Source: Incurvaria masculella
Taxonomy: Eukaryota > Arthropoda > Insecta > Lepidoptera > Incurvariidae
Direction of reading: 5' to 3'
Length of the DNA: 64,000 bases
Assembly: GCA_946894095.1 (NCBI GenBank)
Contig: OX335655.1
Coordinates: 19,468,001 to 19,532,000 of the forward strand
Shown: in pieces, positions 1 to 11,675 of the stretch
Numbering within the stretch: position 1 is the stretch's first letter
Layout: each line of letters starts with the position of its first letter
Notes under the pieces: generated by a model
Seen by the model: only the letters and a program-made list of their open reading frames with translations
Databases searched by the model: none
What the model was told of the DNA's origin: nothing
Translations under genes and position numbers: made by a program

Positions 1-335
1 ATGTCGTTGCTGATGAGTAAGTCTCTGATGACTTCGAGGGACTCTTGGACTGATACGTTTGTATACAGCGACTCGACGTCAAAGGTCACTAATGGATCCA
101 TGGATGCCAACTTCACTGTAGACAACAATTCCACAAAATGGGCCGAGTCTTTGACGTCGGACGACGTCTTGCCAGACAGGGGTTGAAATATTGAGGCGAC
201 ATGTTTAGCGAGGAGGAAGGTAGGAGCACCTATCTGGCTGACTATTGGTCTAAGGGGGTTCCCGTCCTTGTGAATTTTAGGAAGACCGTAGAAGCGCTAC
301 CACCGCATTTCCGCTACCACCTCGACCCACACCTA
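1..335 (-). mobile_element. Penelope-like element reverse transcriptase fragment, cut by window edge
   Basis: Read on the minus strand, this stretch encodes an uninterrupted piece of reverse transcriptase with the motifs YGLPKIHK (just before LRPIVS) and FDVESLYTNV. These are the hallmark N-terminal RT motifs of Penelope-like retroelements rather than of LINEs. The frame runs off the left edge, so the catalytic YxDD region and the GIY-YIG endonuclease would lie outside. No cellular gene is seen here. Family assignment is from motif recognition only. Confidence 0.75.
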
Positions 336-429
336 TGATTTACGACCACGGCGAGCCTAGTTGTCCGTCGTCTGCTGCGTACGAACGTGGCGGATGCCTC
401 CTTGACAACGGGCTGAATGATCAGCTCGA

Positions 430-540
430 TACGTCGGCGAATGTCTCCTCCCGCCGCGTGAAAAGCCGTAACATTTTTCAAACTTGTTTAACGACCACGT
501 TAATCTCAAAAGTATCACAAGTAAGGTTATTTCTTTAGGT
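430..540. repeat. Dispersed repeat J, copy 1
   Basis: A segment containing GCCGCGTGAAAAGCCGTAAC followed by TTTTTCAAACTTGTTTAACG recurs near 22,770-22,850 and, as part of an inverted repeat, at 39,888-39,996. It is an interspersed repeat, probably a short DNA-transposon derivative. Nothing coding is seen. Confidence 0.5.
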
Positions 541-599
541 ATTGCTGAAGACAGATCATTTGCTTTATTTAATACATCACAATTCACATTACGTCTTTG

Positions 600-1730
600 G
601 GTCCCCAATGCATTAAACTCGTTTTACTGATATTTAAAAGTAGATTATTGGCTGCACACCATAATTTAAGTGAATTCATAGCTTGTATACAGGACTCCCG
701 TAGTTCTGATATACATATTGCGATTTTTTCGAATTATTGATTTGTCATCAGCAAATAAAATCATCTCAATATCTGTTCCAATGCAGCTTGAAATATCATT
801 TATAACAACATATACAAGTGCGAGTCGGACTCGCACACGAAGGGTTCCGTACCATCGTAAAAAAAAAACAAAAAAAACACCTTTTTTGTATGGGAGCCCC
901 CTTTAATTTTAATTATTTTTTAATCCCACCTATTTGTTGTTGTAGCGGCAAAATAAATACACACTCTGTGAAAATTTCAGCTGTCTACCTGTTACGGTTA
1001 CTGAGATACAGCACTGTGACAGACGGACGGACGGACGGACAGCGGAGGCTTAGTAATAGGGTTCCGTTTTCACCCTTTGGGTACGGAACACCCATAGTGA
1101 TTGATTCTACATCAGACTTAGTACCGTTTACTTCACAAATTTGTTGTCTTTTCAATAAATATAATTTACAAATACCTTATTTATTTTCCCTAACACCATA
1201 AGTTTAGTTTCCCTGGAAGTATTTCGTGATCTACACAGTCAAAAGCTTTTGATACATCACAGAAAATGCCGTAGGTGCTCATAGATTTAACTAGAGAAGT
1301 TAAAATAGATATTAACATCAAGGCAATGGAATCTCCTGTTGACCTACCCTTACGAAATCCGAATTGATTATAAATAATAACACTTTAAATGTAAAATAAA
1401 TGTACTAAGCACTGGTAGTAAGGACACAGGCCGATAATTTTCAATATCATTATGAGATCCCTTTTTAAACAATTGTATTACCCTAATTATTTTTATTAAG
1501 TCTGGAAATGTGCCATCTTCAAGATAATTATTAATGACATTTCTAAGAGGTTCTATAATACTGCCCGATATGGGCTTTAACAAATTAGTAGAAATGTTCC
1601 ATAAATCTTGCGATCCTTTTGACTTAAAGTCTTTAGTTACTTTTTGAATCTCAGAACAGCTAACAGATTTAAAAGTGACAGACTCCTTATTGCGTGGTAA
1701 AAATATTTTTAGGTGCTCTAATGCGAGATG
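600..1730 (-). mobile_element. LINE reverse transcriptase remnant, interrupted by a family A insertion
   Basis: On the minus strand, 1730-1100 gives RT-like text including NYRPVSLLPVLS, FGFRKGRSTGDS and VSKAFDCVDHEIL, with frame breaks. After an interruption by the family A repeat (about 813-1091), RT text resumes with DISSCIGTDIEMILFADD, the active-site FADD box. Order and motifs fit a jockey/CR1-like LINE. The copy is broken and non-functional; exact ends are uncertain. Confidence 0.7.
813..1091 (+). repeat. Family A dispersed repeat (copy 1), nested in LINE RT
   Basis: Contains the family hallmarks: the palindrome TGCGAGTCGGACTCGCA, GGGTTCCGTACCATCGTA, a GACGGACGG microsatellite, and a 3' hairpin formed by AGGGTTCCGTTTTCACCC and GGGTACGGAAC. 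It splits the LINE open reading frame, so it is younger than that LINE copy. The family has about a dozen copies here in both orientations. I could not assign it to a named class with confidence. Confidence 0.8.
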
Positions 1731-2003
1731 TAAAATTTATTGGATGTATTTAATTGTATCTTGCGCGACAGAAGAAAAATATTTGTTGAAATGAAATGAT
1801 TTGCAACCATTGCACCCAATCAATCAATATATATCACAAATATTTCATTTTGGTTTTATTTACCTATTCAAGGTGAGTTCTGATCAATAAAAACATCACT
1901 GTTTATAGATAGACATACCACAAAACTGTTATATTATATTATTTTAACAATTGATTGAATAGAGGAACTCGGCGCATCCGACGTTCAACATGGCCGCGAA
2001 AGA

Positions 2004-2390
2004 AACGTGCCAGGCTCAGGGCAGGCAACCTAATTTTTTGATGAAGCATGTTCATAGGACTATCGAATGGTGGTAGTGTCATCTTGTTACTCGATGACGT
2101 TATTTTTTTTATTTTTCGACATTTTAAAACCGGCCAACCTCAGAACGTGCCAGGGTAGGACGAGCCAACCTACTTTTTTTAAGCTTTTCTTGATGACCTT
2201 TACCGATTGTGCTAGGTCTCATGTTGTTACTCGATGACGTTAAATTCTACCAAAAAAGTGATTTAATATTACCTACTGCACAAAACGTTCCAGGTTTGGG
2301 TCAGGCAACCTAGTATTTTTAGGGAGCCTATTCTAATCTGCACAAGCTCAAATGGGTCCCATGGTGTTACTCGATGACGTAGGGTTGACG
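2004..2390. repeat. Three degenerate 140-bp tandem repeats with an invariant core
   Basis: The 15-mer GTTACTCGATGACGT is present without change at 2086, 2226 and 2366, exactly 140 bp apart. A second landmark, AACGTGCCAGG (AACGTTCCAGG in copy 3), sits at 2004, 2144 and 2284, again 140 bp apart. The sequence between landmarks is much more diverged. Confidence 0.75.
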
Positions 2391-2654
2391 ACGGTCCGCT
2401 CTCGTACTAAATATGGTTGCGCCGCTAAGTGCCCTCACCGTTAGCGGCAAAGGGCATATTCTCTGCACTCGTGGACGTACACGGAAACAGCACATTGGAC
2501 TAGTTTGGAGCGGCCTCCTCTAGTGCCGCTAATGTTGTGCATAAGCTGGACTTTGACGTAAATGACTAGAACTAGAATATATAACACTATAATACTTTCA
2601 AACTTTCCAGAAGGCTGCTTTTTGTAAATCTCCTCTTTGTCCTATGGGACGGGG

Positions 2655-4160
2655 ATGATTTATAAATAATCCGACAAAGTGCGAAGTAATTGTTTTCCCG
2701 AATGTTACAAATGACGATAGTAAGATTATTTTGGAAAGATTGAATTTAGTAACACCAGGAATACAAGTTATGGAACGAAAAAATATGTTACTTCTAGGTG
2801 CGCCATTAGTTGATGAGTCCATGGATTCTCTAATTAATACAAAATGTGAACAATTTAAATTATTTACAGAGCGCATTCTAAACCTTCATCCACATGTATC
2901 AATCTTTTTATTAAAAAATTGTTTTTGTATACCAAGGATGACATATTTTTTAAGATGTTGCCCTCTGTGGCGGCAAACAGTTTTTTTGGCAAAAGTGGAT
3001 AATGAATTCAGGACGTCTATGGAAAAAATATTAAACATTAAATTGGAAAATGACAGCTGGATACAGGCTACTTTCCCAATTTCATTTGGAGGTATTGGTA
3101 TTCGACGTGTCGCTGACATCGCCCTTCCGGCTTTTTTAGCTTCTACTCATGCTAGTATTGACCTCATTGGTGCAATCCTTAATCCATCACTTGGCAGTGA
3201 TTTTGAGGTCAACTATGCGGGGGAAGCTACAGAAGCTTGGAGATCGAGGGCAGGGACTGCCGAGATGCCAATAGCACCGAACGCGAAGGTTCAAAGAAAT
3301 TGGGACACACCGTTAATAAAGATTACACATTCAGATCTTCTTGCTGGCACAGAAACAATCAAAGCTCGTTTGCTAGGAGTTACTTGCGAGGAATCTGGGG
3401 CGTGGGTTAAAGCTTACCCCTCACCACACCTCGGCACCCTTCTGGAGAAAAACACGCTACGGATTTGCATCGCTCTCCGGATTGGGGCTAAGGTGTGTCA
3501 ACCTCACACTTGTATCTGCGGGTCCAGCGTTGATAGCTTTGGTCATCATGGGCTGTCATGCCGGCGGAGTGCAGGTCGCATGCCTAGACATTATGCAATC
3601 AACAACATTATCAAACGATCTTTGAACTCCGCTGGAATCCCTAGCATACTAGAACCGCCAGGCCTGTTTCGATCAGACGGCAAAAGACCAGACGGTATGA
3701 CCCTGGTCCCGTGGAAAAAGGGAAAGGCATTAGTGTGGGATGCAACGTGCGCTGACACACTAGCGCCGAGCCACGTCCTTGCTTCCTCGCGCTTAGGTGG
3801 GGCTGCGGCAGCCATTGCTGCAGGTAACAAAAGAAAAAAATATGAGTCGCTATCAGACCTCTTTGAATTTTTACCTTTTGCGGTGGAAACTCTTGGTGCG
3901 TGGTCATCCGAGTCCTTAGCTTTCGCAGATGTGCTTGGAAAACTCTTAAGCGAGACCTCGGGCGATTCACGCTCCAAAATGTTTTTTGTTCGCCGCATAA
4001 GCATTGAAATTCAAAGAGGAAATGCTATAAGTATTTTAGGGACAATGGCTGCCTCGGCAGACCTAGAGGAGATATTTTATTTATAATGCACATACTATAT
4101 TCTCTATTTGAATTTTCATTATCGATATTAAATATTACAGTTATTATTAAAAAAAAAAAT
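2655..4160 (+). mobile_element. 5'-truncated LINE with restriction-like endonuclease (R2/R4-type), copy 1
   Basis: An open frame of about 470 codons ends at 4086. It covers the end of the RT/thumb region, then a zinc knuckle CICGSSVDSFGHHGLSC (C-x-C-x8-H-x4-C), then RPDG followed 13 residues later by WDATC, the PD...D pattern of restriction-like endonucleases in R2/R4/Dong-type LINEs. This is the C-terminal half only; the RT catalytic boxes upstream are missing. A stop lies just upstream of the preserved frame near 2655. The 3' end after the stop is AT-rich. A near-identical copy lies at 9685-10836 on the other strand, so the element was recently active in this genome. Exact clade is uncertain. 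Confidence 0.8.
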
Positions 4161-5050
4161 TACGAAATAATCCATAGTTGAGCCTAGATACGCGAGCATA
4201 CCTATGCACTTATATTCACGTGAAATGTATAAAATTTAAAATTCCGACGGGAATAATATTTCAATAGATGAGGGGACTAAAGGAAGAATAATAATTGACT
4301 TTTTACTAGAAGATACGTATGGTTTTACATGGATGCGCAATGTCATAGAATCAGCATAAGGTCTGCATGCGGATGTGCTAAATGTCATCTCTGTTTGTAA
4401 TTAAACATACTTTCTATCATTTAAAGAATGCGCAGTAAGTATATTTAATAGACATGAAAATCTCTAGCGCTTCTAATGAAACTGTTTATGAATGAGTTTC
4501 TGGGAAGGCGGCTATTTGTCATGGCGTGCCATACCCGCGATGTGCCTGCGATGCCATAGACGATATAATGGCAAGACGGGGCCTTGGAACAGCTGACTGG
4601 TTTCGCTGTTAGGGTGCCAGAGTTGCATGTGTTCATTGTGGTTCATAGTTACGCGCATTTATAGTACTAAAAATTATAATGCACCCAAATCTGTATGATA
4701 ACCGTGGACGGAAGAAACCGACAACTAATTTGAGCTATCTTGTTATATCTGTGATATAGCCTAAACGTAACATTGTATCCTTGTATCATTGTAAATAGCT
4801 CGATAAATACAGCTAACCGCTGGAATTCCATCGGATTAGCATCAGTAACGACATATGCCACAACCGGGTGTAATAAATGGCACCTTGCAAGTAATGGACA
4901 GAGTTGGATGGGAATATCACACCAAAATCTACTTCCATTGTTGGTCACAGAAAAATAAGCAGAATGTAATATAGTAAGAGATTTTGCAAAACAATAACGA
5001 TATAGAATAAAATAAAGTACCAACCCGAGCCGGTTCAACCCTTAGTTTAC
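4161..5050. other. AT-rich intergenic DNA, no gene recognised
   Basis: Short frames only (up to about 120 codons at 4667-5038 on the minus strand), without recognisable motifs or splice structure. No clear repeat relationship to the rest of the window was noticed. Confidence 0.5.
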
Positions 5051-5053
5051 CTG

Positions 5054-5603
5054 TTAAGTTGGCCCAACCCGCTCATCTCCCCATACAAAAGGGGAAAGAA
5101 GATCACGCCTAAATTTCTTGTCAGAGATTCAAAATTTTGCTCAAAATAGCTTTATTTGATTGAAGTAGATGTCTGATGACCATTGCCATTGTAAAATTGT
5201 GTTTGGTTTCCAAGTTATAACGTCCGAAAGTTCGGATTTTTCGAGCGTTTTATACAATAACTTTGGAGGTGGATTACGCAATGATAAAGTAAGAACATCT
5301 TAAAAAGATTAGTCATCAGACATAGCTTATTTAATCAAGATTTATAATCTATTTGGTTTTTGTTAGATTTTTGACTACAGCGGTCGTGGTTTACTTTTAG
5401 CTATAAGTCGTTTTGAAATTAAAATTTTCGTAAATCTTACCAAATCATACACTATGCACATTGTCTTTTTTGTGGACAGGTTGCATCTTCCTCATCACGG
5501 AGCCTGTCTTATTCTTAGAAACAGAGAAGGTCCCAGAGCGCAACAGCACGGTTTTGTACCGTGCCCGCAAATGAGTTGAGGCCGCCGGGTTGGGCCACCT
5601 TAA
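5054..5603. mobile_element. TTAA-flanked inverted-repeat element, family L copy 1
   Basis: The ends are TTAAGTTGGCCCAACCC on the left and GGGTTGGGCCACCTTAA on the right, inverted complements bounded by TTAA at 5054-5057 and 5600-5603. Related copies with the same TTAA boundary are at 18,044-18,465 and 19,893-20,140. The TTAA target and lack of coding capacity suggest a piggyBac-type non-autonomous element. The interior shares text such as the CCGTGCCCGCAAAT/ATTTGCGGGCACAG region with copy 2. Confidence 0.75.
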
Positions 5604-6639
5604 CATACAGTTTTAGGTGGAATCTGAACCACGAATGACGAAACCCTTAGTCGCCTCCTACGACATACACGGGAAAATATGAAATGGATCCGATTTTATA
5701 CTTTGTAGGTGCCGGAGCCCACACAGCACCTTTCATCACCGAATGTGTGGAGATTTTTTTTCCTGGGAGATTTCGGAGTAGGTCTCCGTGAGTAGGCCCA
5801 ATGCGAAATTGCCAGATTTTCTTTGAAAAAGAAATAGGTTGATAACCTACACAACTGGGACTCTACATGATAGAGTCCAAAAACGAAAGGCCGCCTCTAT
5901 GGACAAGTTAGTCGCGTGCGGTGTCATGGCGCATGCGCGCTGCTGGCTGCGCGCCGCGCGTTGGCCACATACCGGCATGCGGCAGTCAGGAGGCGGGAAT
6001 GCTTTATGCAAACATTTTTTTCTCTTGACCTTGGTATCCATCTGGGATGGAGTGGAAACCAAACCTATCTAAAACACAGCGGATGTAGTATAACCTTCCA
6101 TGGGGACTTGCCATGTACTGCTGTACAATTCAAAACAAATTCGACGCATGTTTCTATAACAAAATGGCCGCCATAACTTTAAAATGTTCGACCCTCCCTG
6201 TTGAAAGCATAGACCTAGCATGTGCGCGCATATCTGTTGTTGAATTACCCTTTAGCCTGGTTTTCACCAAGTTCTGATTTATTTTAAACGACACTTAAAG
6301 GGCCTTTATTACTTAAGTGCTGATTATCTTGTACTGCTATTGATTGCAAGCTGCTAGTAAAGGTCCTTAATATATAGTGATTGAGCTAATCAGAAGTAGG
6401 TGAAAAATAGATTCATAATTTGATCAATATGTTACTACACCGACTGAGCGCACTTCATGTGGTTATGGTGATGTGGTTTAGAGTCCGAAGGGATGTAGGG
6501 TCTCTCTATCTGTGTTCTATCGCTCCAGCCTAGGCTCCAGCACCGTGGAGGATGCTTTTGGGAGCTGCATAGTGCCATCCCTTCGTTCCCCTCGGCCGCC
6601 CCAAGATGTGAATCAACCGATCCCCTAGATTCTTTATTT
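5604..6639. other. Intergenic DNA, fragments of SINE-like text, no gene recognised
   Basis: Around 5628-5720 there is text resembling the middle of the dispersed elements seen near 17,000 and 53,060. 5839-6176 contains overlapping short frames with no recognisable domain. Nothing else can be supported. Confidence 0.4.
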
Positions 6640-6870
6640 ATAGGGCCGGACAACAATGGAATGCACTCCCTGCAGAGGTGTTTCCCCCAAAAAACAAGCT
6701 GGGGTTGGTTCGACTTTGACGTAGATTTTGCACATTCTCAGTTTTGCTCGTATGGTACCTGACCGGCCGGAATGGCAGCCCCCGTGTAAGTTCAAAAGCA
6801 CAAGGCGCCGTCGGGCACTTCTTATGTGAGGGTTTGGCGCATACCATATGCCGCGCTTTGAATAAGGAAA
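6640..6870 (+). mobile_element. LINE ORF2 C-terminal tail fragment
   Basis: The plus strand encodes GQQWNALPAEVFPPK, the W-N-x-LP signature near the end of many jockey/CR1-like LINE ORF2 proteins. It ends in text (CATACCATATGCCGCG) shared with the tails at 26,265-26,500 and, inverted, 33,220 and 51,430. A degenerate fragment. Confidence 0.6.
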
Positions 6871-6935
6871 ATATATCTTTGGAAATTCTTTAGTAGCCTC
6901 TTAAATCCGACACGTTTGATTCATTGAAGTCATTT

Positions 6936-7228
6936 TTAGGGTTCCGTCGTACCCAAAGGGTGAAAACGGAACCCTATTACTAAGCCTCCGCTGTACGTCC
7001 GTCCGTCCGTCCGTCTGTCACAGGGCTGTATCTCATGAACTGTAATAGTTAGGCAGCTGAAATTTTCACAGATTGTGTATTTATTTTGCCGCTTTAACAA
7101 CAAATAGGAAAATAAAAAAATTATAAACAGTAAAGGGGGCCCCATACAAAAAACGTGATTTTTTGGTGTTGATGGTACGGAACCCTTCGTGTGCGAGTCC
7201 GACTCGCACTTAGCCGGTTTTTTAAAAC
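6936..7228 (-). repeat. Family A dispersed repeat (copy 2, inverted)
   Basis: Full-length minus-strand copy: opens on the plus strand with AGGGTTCCGTCGTACCC, contains the CGTCCGTCC microsatellite and closes with GAGTCCGACTCGCACTTAGC then CGGTTTTTT. Confidence 0.85.
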
Positions 7229-7617
7229 TGTAAATACATTTCAGGATTCTTCTAAACTCAACGTTAACAGAGTTTACGGGCGATAACTGTAGTTTTAGTA
7301 GGTTTTTGAAATTTTGCGTTCTTAAATATATTATAGAAATCTATGTCTGCATGTTTTCATTGTTTAAATATATCTTTTAGTTTGAAAAATATTGGCTAAT
7401 AAACATTGGAATAAAGTTGTCTTTTTTACGTTCAATTTTGATTTTTTTAACTGAAAAATACAGATATTTACAAAAAAAATCAAAACATACGGACATAGAA
7501 TGAAGCTTTCTCAAAAGAAAAAAAAAAAATTCAATTCGGACATAGTTTAGGGGTAGGGAAACGTTAGGGCCGGGAATAAGATTTCGCTATTTTAATGGCA
7601 GTCGCCGTGCAACATTG

Positions 7618-7925
7618 TGCCTTGGTCAATTTCATTTCATTTCATTTCATTTATTTAAACTTTTTGGTAGTCAAACTACACCAAGTTACGTCACAAAGAT
7701 ACGCGGATTCGATCAACCCAGTAAAGAAGAACCCGCAAAAAAACTTCACGGGTTTACATAACATATTTTTCCGTCCAGTTATGAAATGCATACTTAGATC
7801 TAAATGCTACTGCCAAACAATTCCTTGGCAGAATAGATTAAGGCAAAGAACAAAGAACAATAGAAACAGCAACCCTCAGTTTATGTTACTTACAACTAAT
7901 AAAGTTACTAATTCAATTATATAAA
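7618..7925 (-). mobile_element. Retroelement 3' end with (ATGAA)n tail, family E copy 1
   Basis: On the minus strand the element ends in a run of ATGAA/TGAAA units (plus: TTTCATTTCATTTCATTTCA). It includes the family landmarks TTGATCGAATCCGCG and AACCCGTGAAG/TTCTTCTTTACTGG. Related copies: 32,528-32,546 (tail only), 32,985-33,095, 49,780-49,905 and 60,466-60,745. A target-primed simple-repeat tail fits a LINE or SINE 3' end. Confidence 0.6.
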
Positions 7926-9670
7926 TTAATATAATTTGTAGCATTACAAGTATACTCTGGTGTAAAAGCCGTCGTCAACTTAACCTATGTCAAGTGTATA
8001 AAGCCCTCGTCAAGTTTGATACCAATGGACAAACAATGCATTTCTTAAACATTTAAAATTTTAGATTTCCTGTGACTTCACGACACCCTTAAAGGGGATG
8101 AAAACTTATTGGCGATAGCGGGAGGCTCATCTTTACCCTTTCCTTTGTTTATCATGTTCCTTTTTTCATCCATAGAGATTCTTTCCAAAGTATTCTCTAA
8201 CAATCTATTTAAAAATCGTTACTAAAACTTACTATTGCGCTGCTGTTTGTTGATTCGACTTTCTTTCCAGAGTACCCCCCTGCCCTCTCCTGTTGTTAAT
8301 GTCTGTGTGCCTCCTACTCAGACGTTCTAGCCAAATTGTCCTCTTCCGATGCAATATAATTTTGCGCACCTTCTTTGCAGAAGTTTTTGCGAAAATAACA
8401 TTCTCTAATGCTGTGACATTACACAGTCCGCACATGTTTTCCATCCCTTTATTAGAGTTTAATGCGAGTACAGCAGTTGCGGCCTAAAGCAAATGTTTCT
8501 ATGAAAGTTTGCCCTAATCAAAAGCGCACGTGTAAGTTTATTATTATAAGTTAACAAGAAGAGATGTAATCGTGCGGTTTCAAATTAATGTCTTGTTCTA
8601 TTCTATTTGAATTACAAGCTCCTCAATCTACAGCGAATCATTTATCAGGTTCGAGCATCTAGCTCAAGTCCCTTTACGTAATAATTATTAACGATGCTGT
8701 CTTCGTTGCATAGTGATTCATAATACATAAGTACCTACGATACGTTTGTTTGAATCAATAGTGTTACTTTATCTGGCTATCATATTATTTGGCTTCCTCT
8801 TTGCGAGGTTTTCACATACTTTTTCAACCGTATGGACCTAGCATGTGCCTTCTCTGCATACCTTTACAAAGTAAATCTCCGAGACTACCAATTCTCCAGA
8901 AAATAAATACGGGAGGAACGTCCAAAACAACCGTCTATACAGTTTTACATAATAATTATGTTTTCTTTATAGTTACGAAAAATAACTGTTATTCTGTGTG
9001 TATGATTTTAGTTTTTATTGTTACGAATAGTTATAGAAAATATAATATTTATTTTCTATTGAATTAACAAATATGTATTGAAGAGGATAAGGAATCCATA
9101 CAAACATTGTAAAGTGTGTTGGTTGGTTTGTCCTTCTTTCAGGCACCAACCAATCGAAGGGTTTTTTTGCATAGAGAAAGGTTTATGGGCAGGAGACTGA
9201 CATAGGTTCCTTATTATCCTGGGAAAATAAAACTACTTACTGATTTTTTTCTTTACCGCAGCTTGCAAAGAAAAAATGAATGAAACTATATATATTTTTT
9301 TAAATGAACATTAGTAAACAAACATACATACCGGCATACAAATCGTGCACGGTCGCCCTTCGTTCGTAACGAGTTGTCCGATAGGTTCGGAGCATCGCCG
9401 CAAGTGGCGCTGTAAAAAGCGAAGGAGCGAGGTAAAGTCGCGGACCGCTGGCCCGGTTTGGCCGTCATTATCGACAGGATTTATTGCACGCGGAAGAGGG
9501 ACGCGGCTTTTTGCCGTAGGTCCGACCGACAGCGGGCCCTACTATGAAGAAACAACCGTTGCTTATTTGGTAGCTTGATTGATATAGTGGTTTTGTAATA
9601 GCTTTTAAAGAAGCTTTGATTGGATCACCGATCACCGCTTTTGTAATAGGTTTTGCATGTGGTTAAAAAT
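7926..9670. other. Intergenic DNA without a recognised gene
   Basis: Contains short open frames, for example 8232-8444 on the minus strand (with CGLCNVTALENVIF) and a GC-richer patch at 9345-9578, neither of which I recognise. No convincing splice-linked exons or repeats were found. Confidence 0.4.
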
Positions 9671-10850
9671 ATTTACTGTAATTAGAGAATATAGTATGTG
9701 CATTATAAATAAAATATCTCCTCTAGGTCTGCCGAGGCAGCCATTGTCCCTAAAATACTTATAGCATTTCCTCTTTGAATTTCAATGCTTATGCGGCGAA
9801 CAAAAAACATTTTGGAGCGTGAATCGCCCGAGGTCTCGCTTAAGAGTTTTCCAAGCACATCTGCGAAAGCTAAGGACTCGGATGACCACGCACCAAGAGT
9901 TTCCACCGCAAAAGGTAAAAATTCAAAGAGGTCTGATAGCGACTCATATTTTTTTCTTTTGTTACCTGCAGCAATGGCTGCCGCAGCCCCACCTAAGCGC
10001 GAGGAAGCAAGGACGTGGCTCGGCGCTAGTGTGTCAGCGCACGTTGCATCCCACACTAATGCCTTTCCCTTTTTCCACGGGACCAGGGTCATACCGTCTG
10101 GTCTTTTGCCGTCTGATCGAAACAGGCCTGGCGGTTCTAGTATGCTAGGGATTCCAGCGGAGTTCAAAGATCGTTTGATAATGTTGTTGATTGCATAATG
10201 TCTAGGCATGCGACCTGCACTCCGCCGGCATGACAGCCCATGATGACCAAAGCTATCAACGCTGGACCCGCAGATACAAGTGTGAGGTTGACACACCTTA
10301 GCCCCAATCCGGAGAGCGATGCAAATCCGTAGCGTGTTTTTCTCCAGAAGGGTGCCGAGGTGTGGTGAGGGGTAAGCTTTAAGCCACGCCCCAGATTCCT
10401 CGCAAGTAACTCCTAGCAAACGAGCTTTGATTGTTTCTGTGCCAGCAAGGAGATCTGAATGTGTAATCTTTATTAACGGTGTGTCCCAATTTCTTTGAAC
10501 CTTCGGTGCTATTGGCATCTCGGCAGTCCCTGCCCTCGATCTCCAAGCTTCTGTAGCTTCCCCCGCATAGTTGACCTCAAAATCACTGCCAAGTGATGGA
10601 TTAAGGATTGCACCAATGAGGTCAATACTAGCATGAGTAGAAGCTAAAAAAGCCGGAAGGGCGATGTCAGCGACACGTCGAATACCAATACCTCCAAATG
10701 AAATTGGGAAAGTAGCCTGTATCCAGCTGTCATTTTCCAATTTAATGTTTAATATTTTTTCCATAGACGTCCTGCATTCATTATCCACTTTTGCCAAAAA
10801 AACTGTTTGCCGCCACAGAGGGCAACATCTTAAAAAATTTACTGTAATTA
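9671..10850 (-). mobile_element. 5'-truncated R2/R4-type LINE, copy 2, with target-site duplications
   Basis: The same element as at 2655-4160 but on the minus strand; the frame runs 10797 to 9703 with the same C-x-C-x8-H-x4-C knuckle and the RPDG...WDATC endonuclease pattern. The element body (9685-10836) is flanked by a direct 14-bp repeat ATTTACTGTAATTA at 9671-9684 and 10837-10850. This shows insertion by target-primed reverse transcription with 5' truncation. It differs from copy 1 by a few residues (for example two residues absent before KVQRNW, and a Cys for Phe after VDNE), so both are young. Confidence 0.9.
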
Positions 10851-11254
10851 TTCGTGAACTAAAAAAACATATATGGACCCCGTTTTTATGCTACAAAGAA
10901 TCAAGATAAAAAGTAGGGCAGACTTCCAAAGACAGAAAAAAAAACATGTTATTCCAATCAGAGAACTCCTCACAGTACTTGAGGGTCAATTCTCTTGTCT
11001 CATCATCATTAAAATGTTATCGCTTTGCCCTCGGCTTCGCCCATCGTTCAAAATGTATACGGCATGAATTGTTGACTTTCGTGAATAATTTTGAATTCAG
11101 TGTTTTCGGAACACAGCGTGGTTTTTTACCAGTTCTTCTTCGCTGTGTTTTGTTTTGCTGTACTGGCTTGTACCAACCCGGGCGGGATAAACCCTGCCAC
11201 CTATTAAGTAAGGAAGGGTACCTACTGATGTATTTGGAATACCAGCGACGACCA

Positions 11255-11545
11255 ATAAATCCCTTGGAATGTGACATGATGTATTTATAATCGACCGTGA
11301 AGCAAGGACACATTAATTAAAGAGAGATCCCTGTAAATGATGAATCCTAACTAATTAATTAAAAACTTTATTAAATTAATAAGCTTTTGAAAACATAAGA
11401 AAGAATAAATACTTTTAATAAATTAGTTAGTTAATACTTGCAATATATCCGTAAAGTAGTTCTTTTTACAAGGATCTCTCTTTAATTAATGTGTACTTGC
11501 TTCACGTCGATTATACACACATACATTGTCACATTCCTTGGAATA
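11255..11545. mobile_element. Inverted-repeat element, family D copy 1
   Basis: Left arm has TATAATCGACCGTGAAGCAAGG-type text continuing through ACACATTAATTAAAGAGAG; the right arm at about 11,466-11,540 is its inverted complement. The arms extend outward through GGAATGTGACA. About 140 bp of AT-rich DNA sits between the arms. A second copy is at 21,820-22,140 and a single arm at 61,195. Confidence 0.8.
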
Positions 11546-11595
11546 AGCGACGTACATGCATAGTACGAAAAAGTGAATGTAATAAAAAATCACAG

Positions 11596-11675
11596 ATATT
11601 CCGACAAGACTGCGGAGACGGCGGCGGCGCGGAGGCGCGGGTCGGCGGCGGCGCGGAGGCACGGCGCTGTGGATA
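11596..11675. repeat. GC-rich GGCGGCGGCGCGGAGGC direct repeat
   Basis: Two near-identical copies of a GGCGGCGGCGCGGAGGC unit lie side by side in an otherwise AT-rich stretch. No coding interpretation is convincing. Confidence 0.5.

Noticed and set aside
3591..4004. Minus-strand 137-codon frame (and its twin at 9,785-10,198)
   Set aside because: Opposite-strand shadow of the LINE endonuclease frame; duplicated only because the LINE is duplicated.
5839..6176. Overlapping short frames on both strands
   Set aside because: No domain, no splice support, overlapping in several registers; likely chance.
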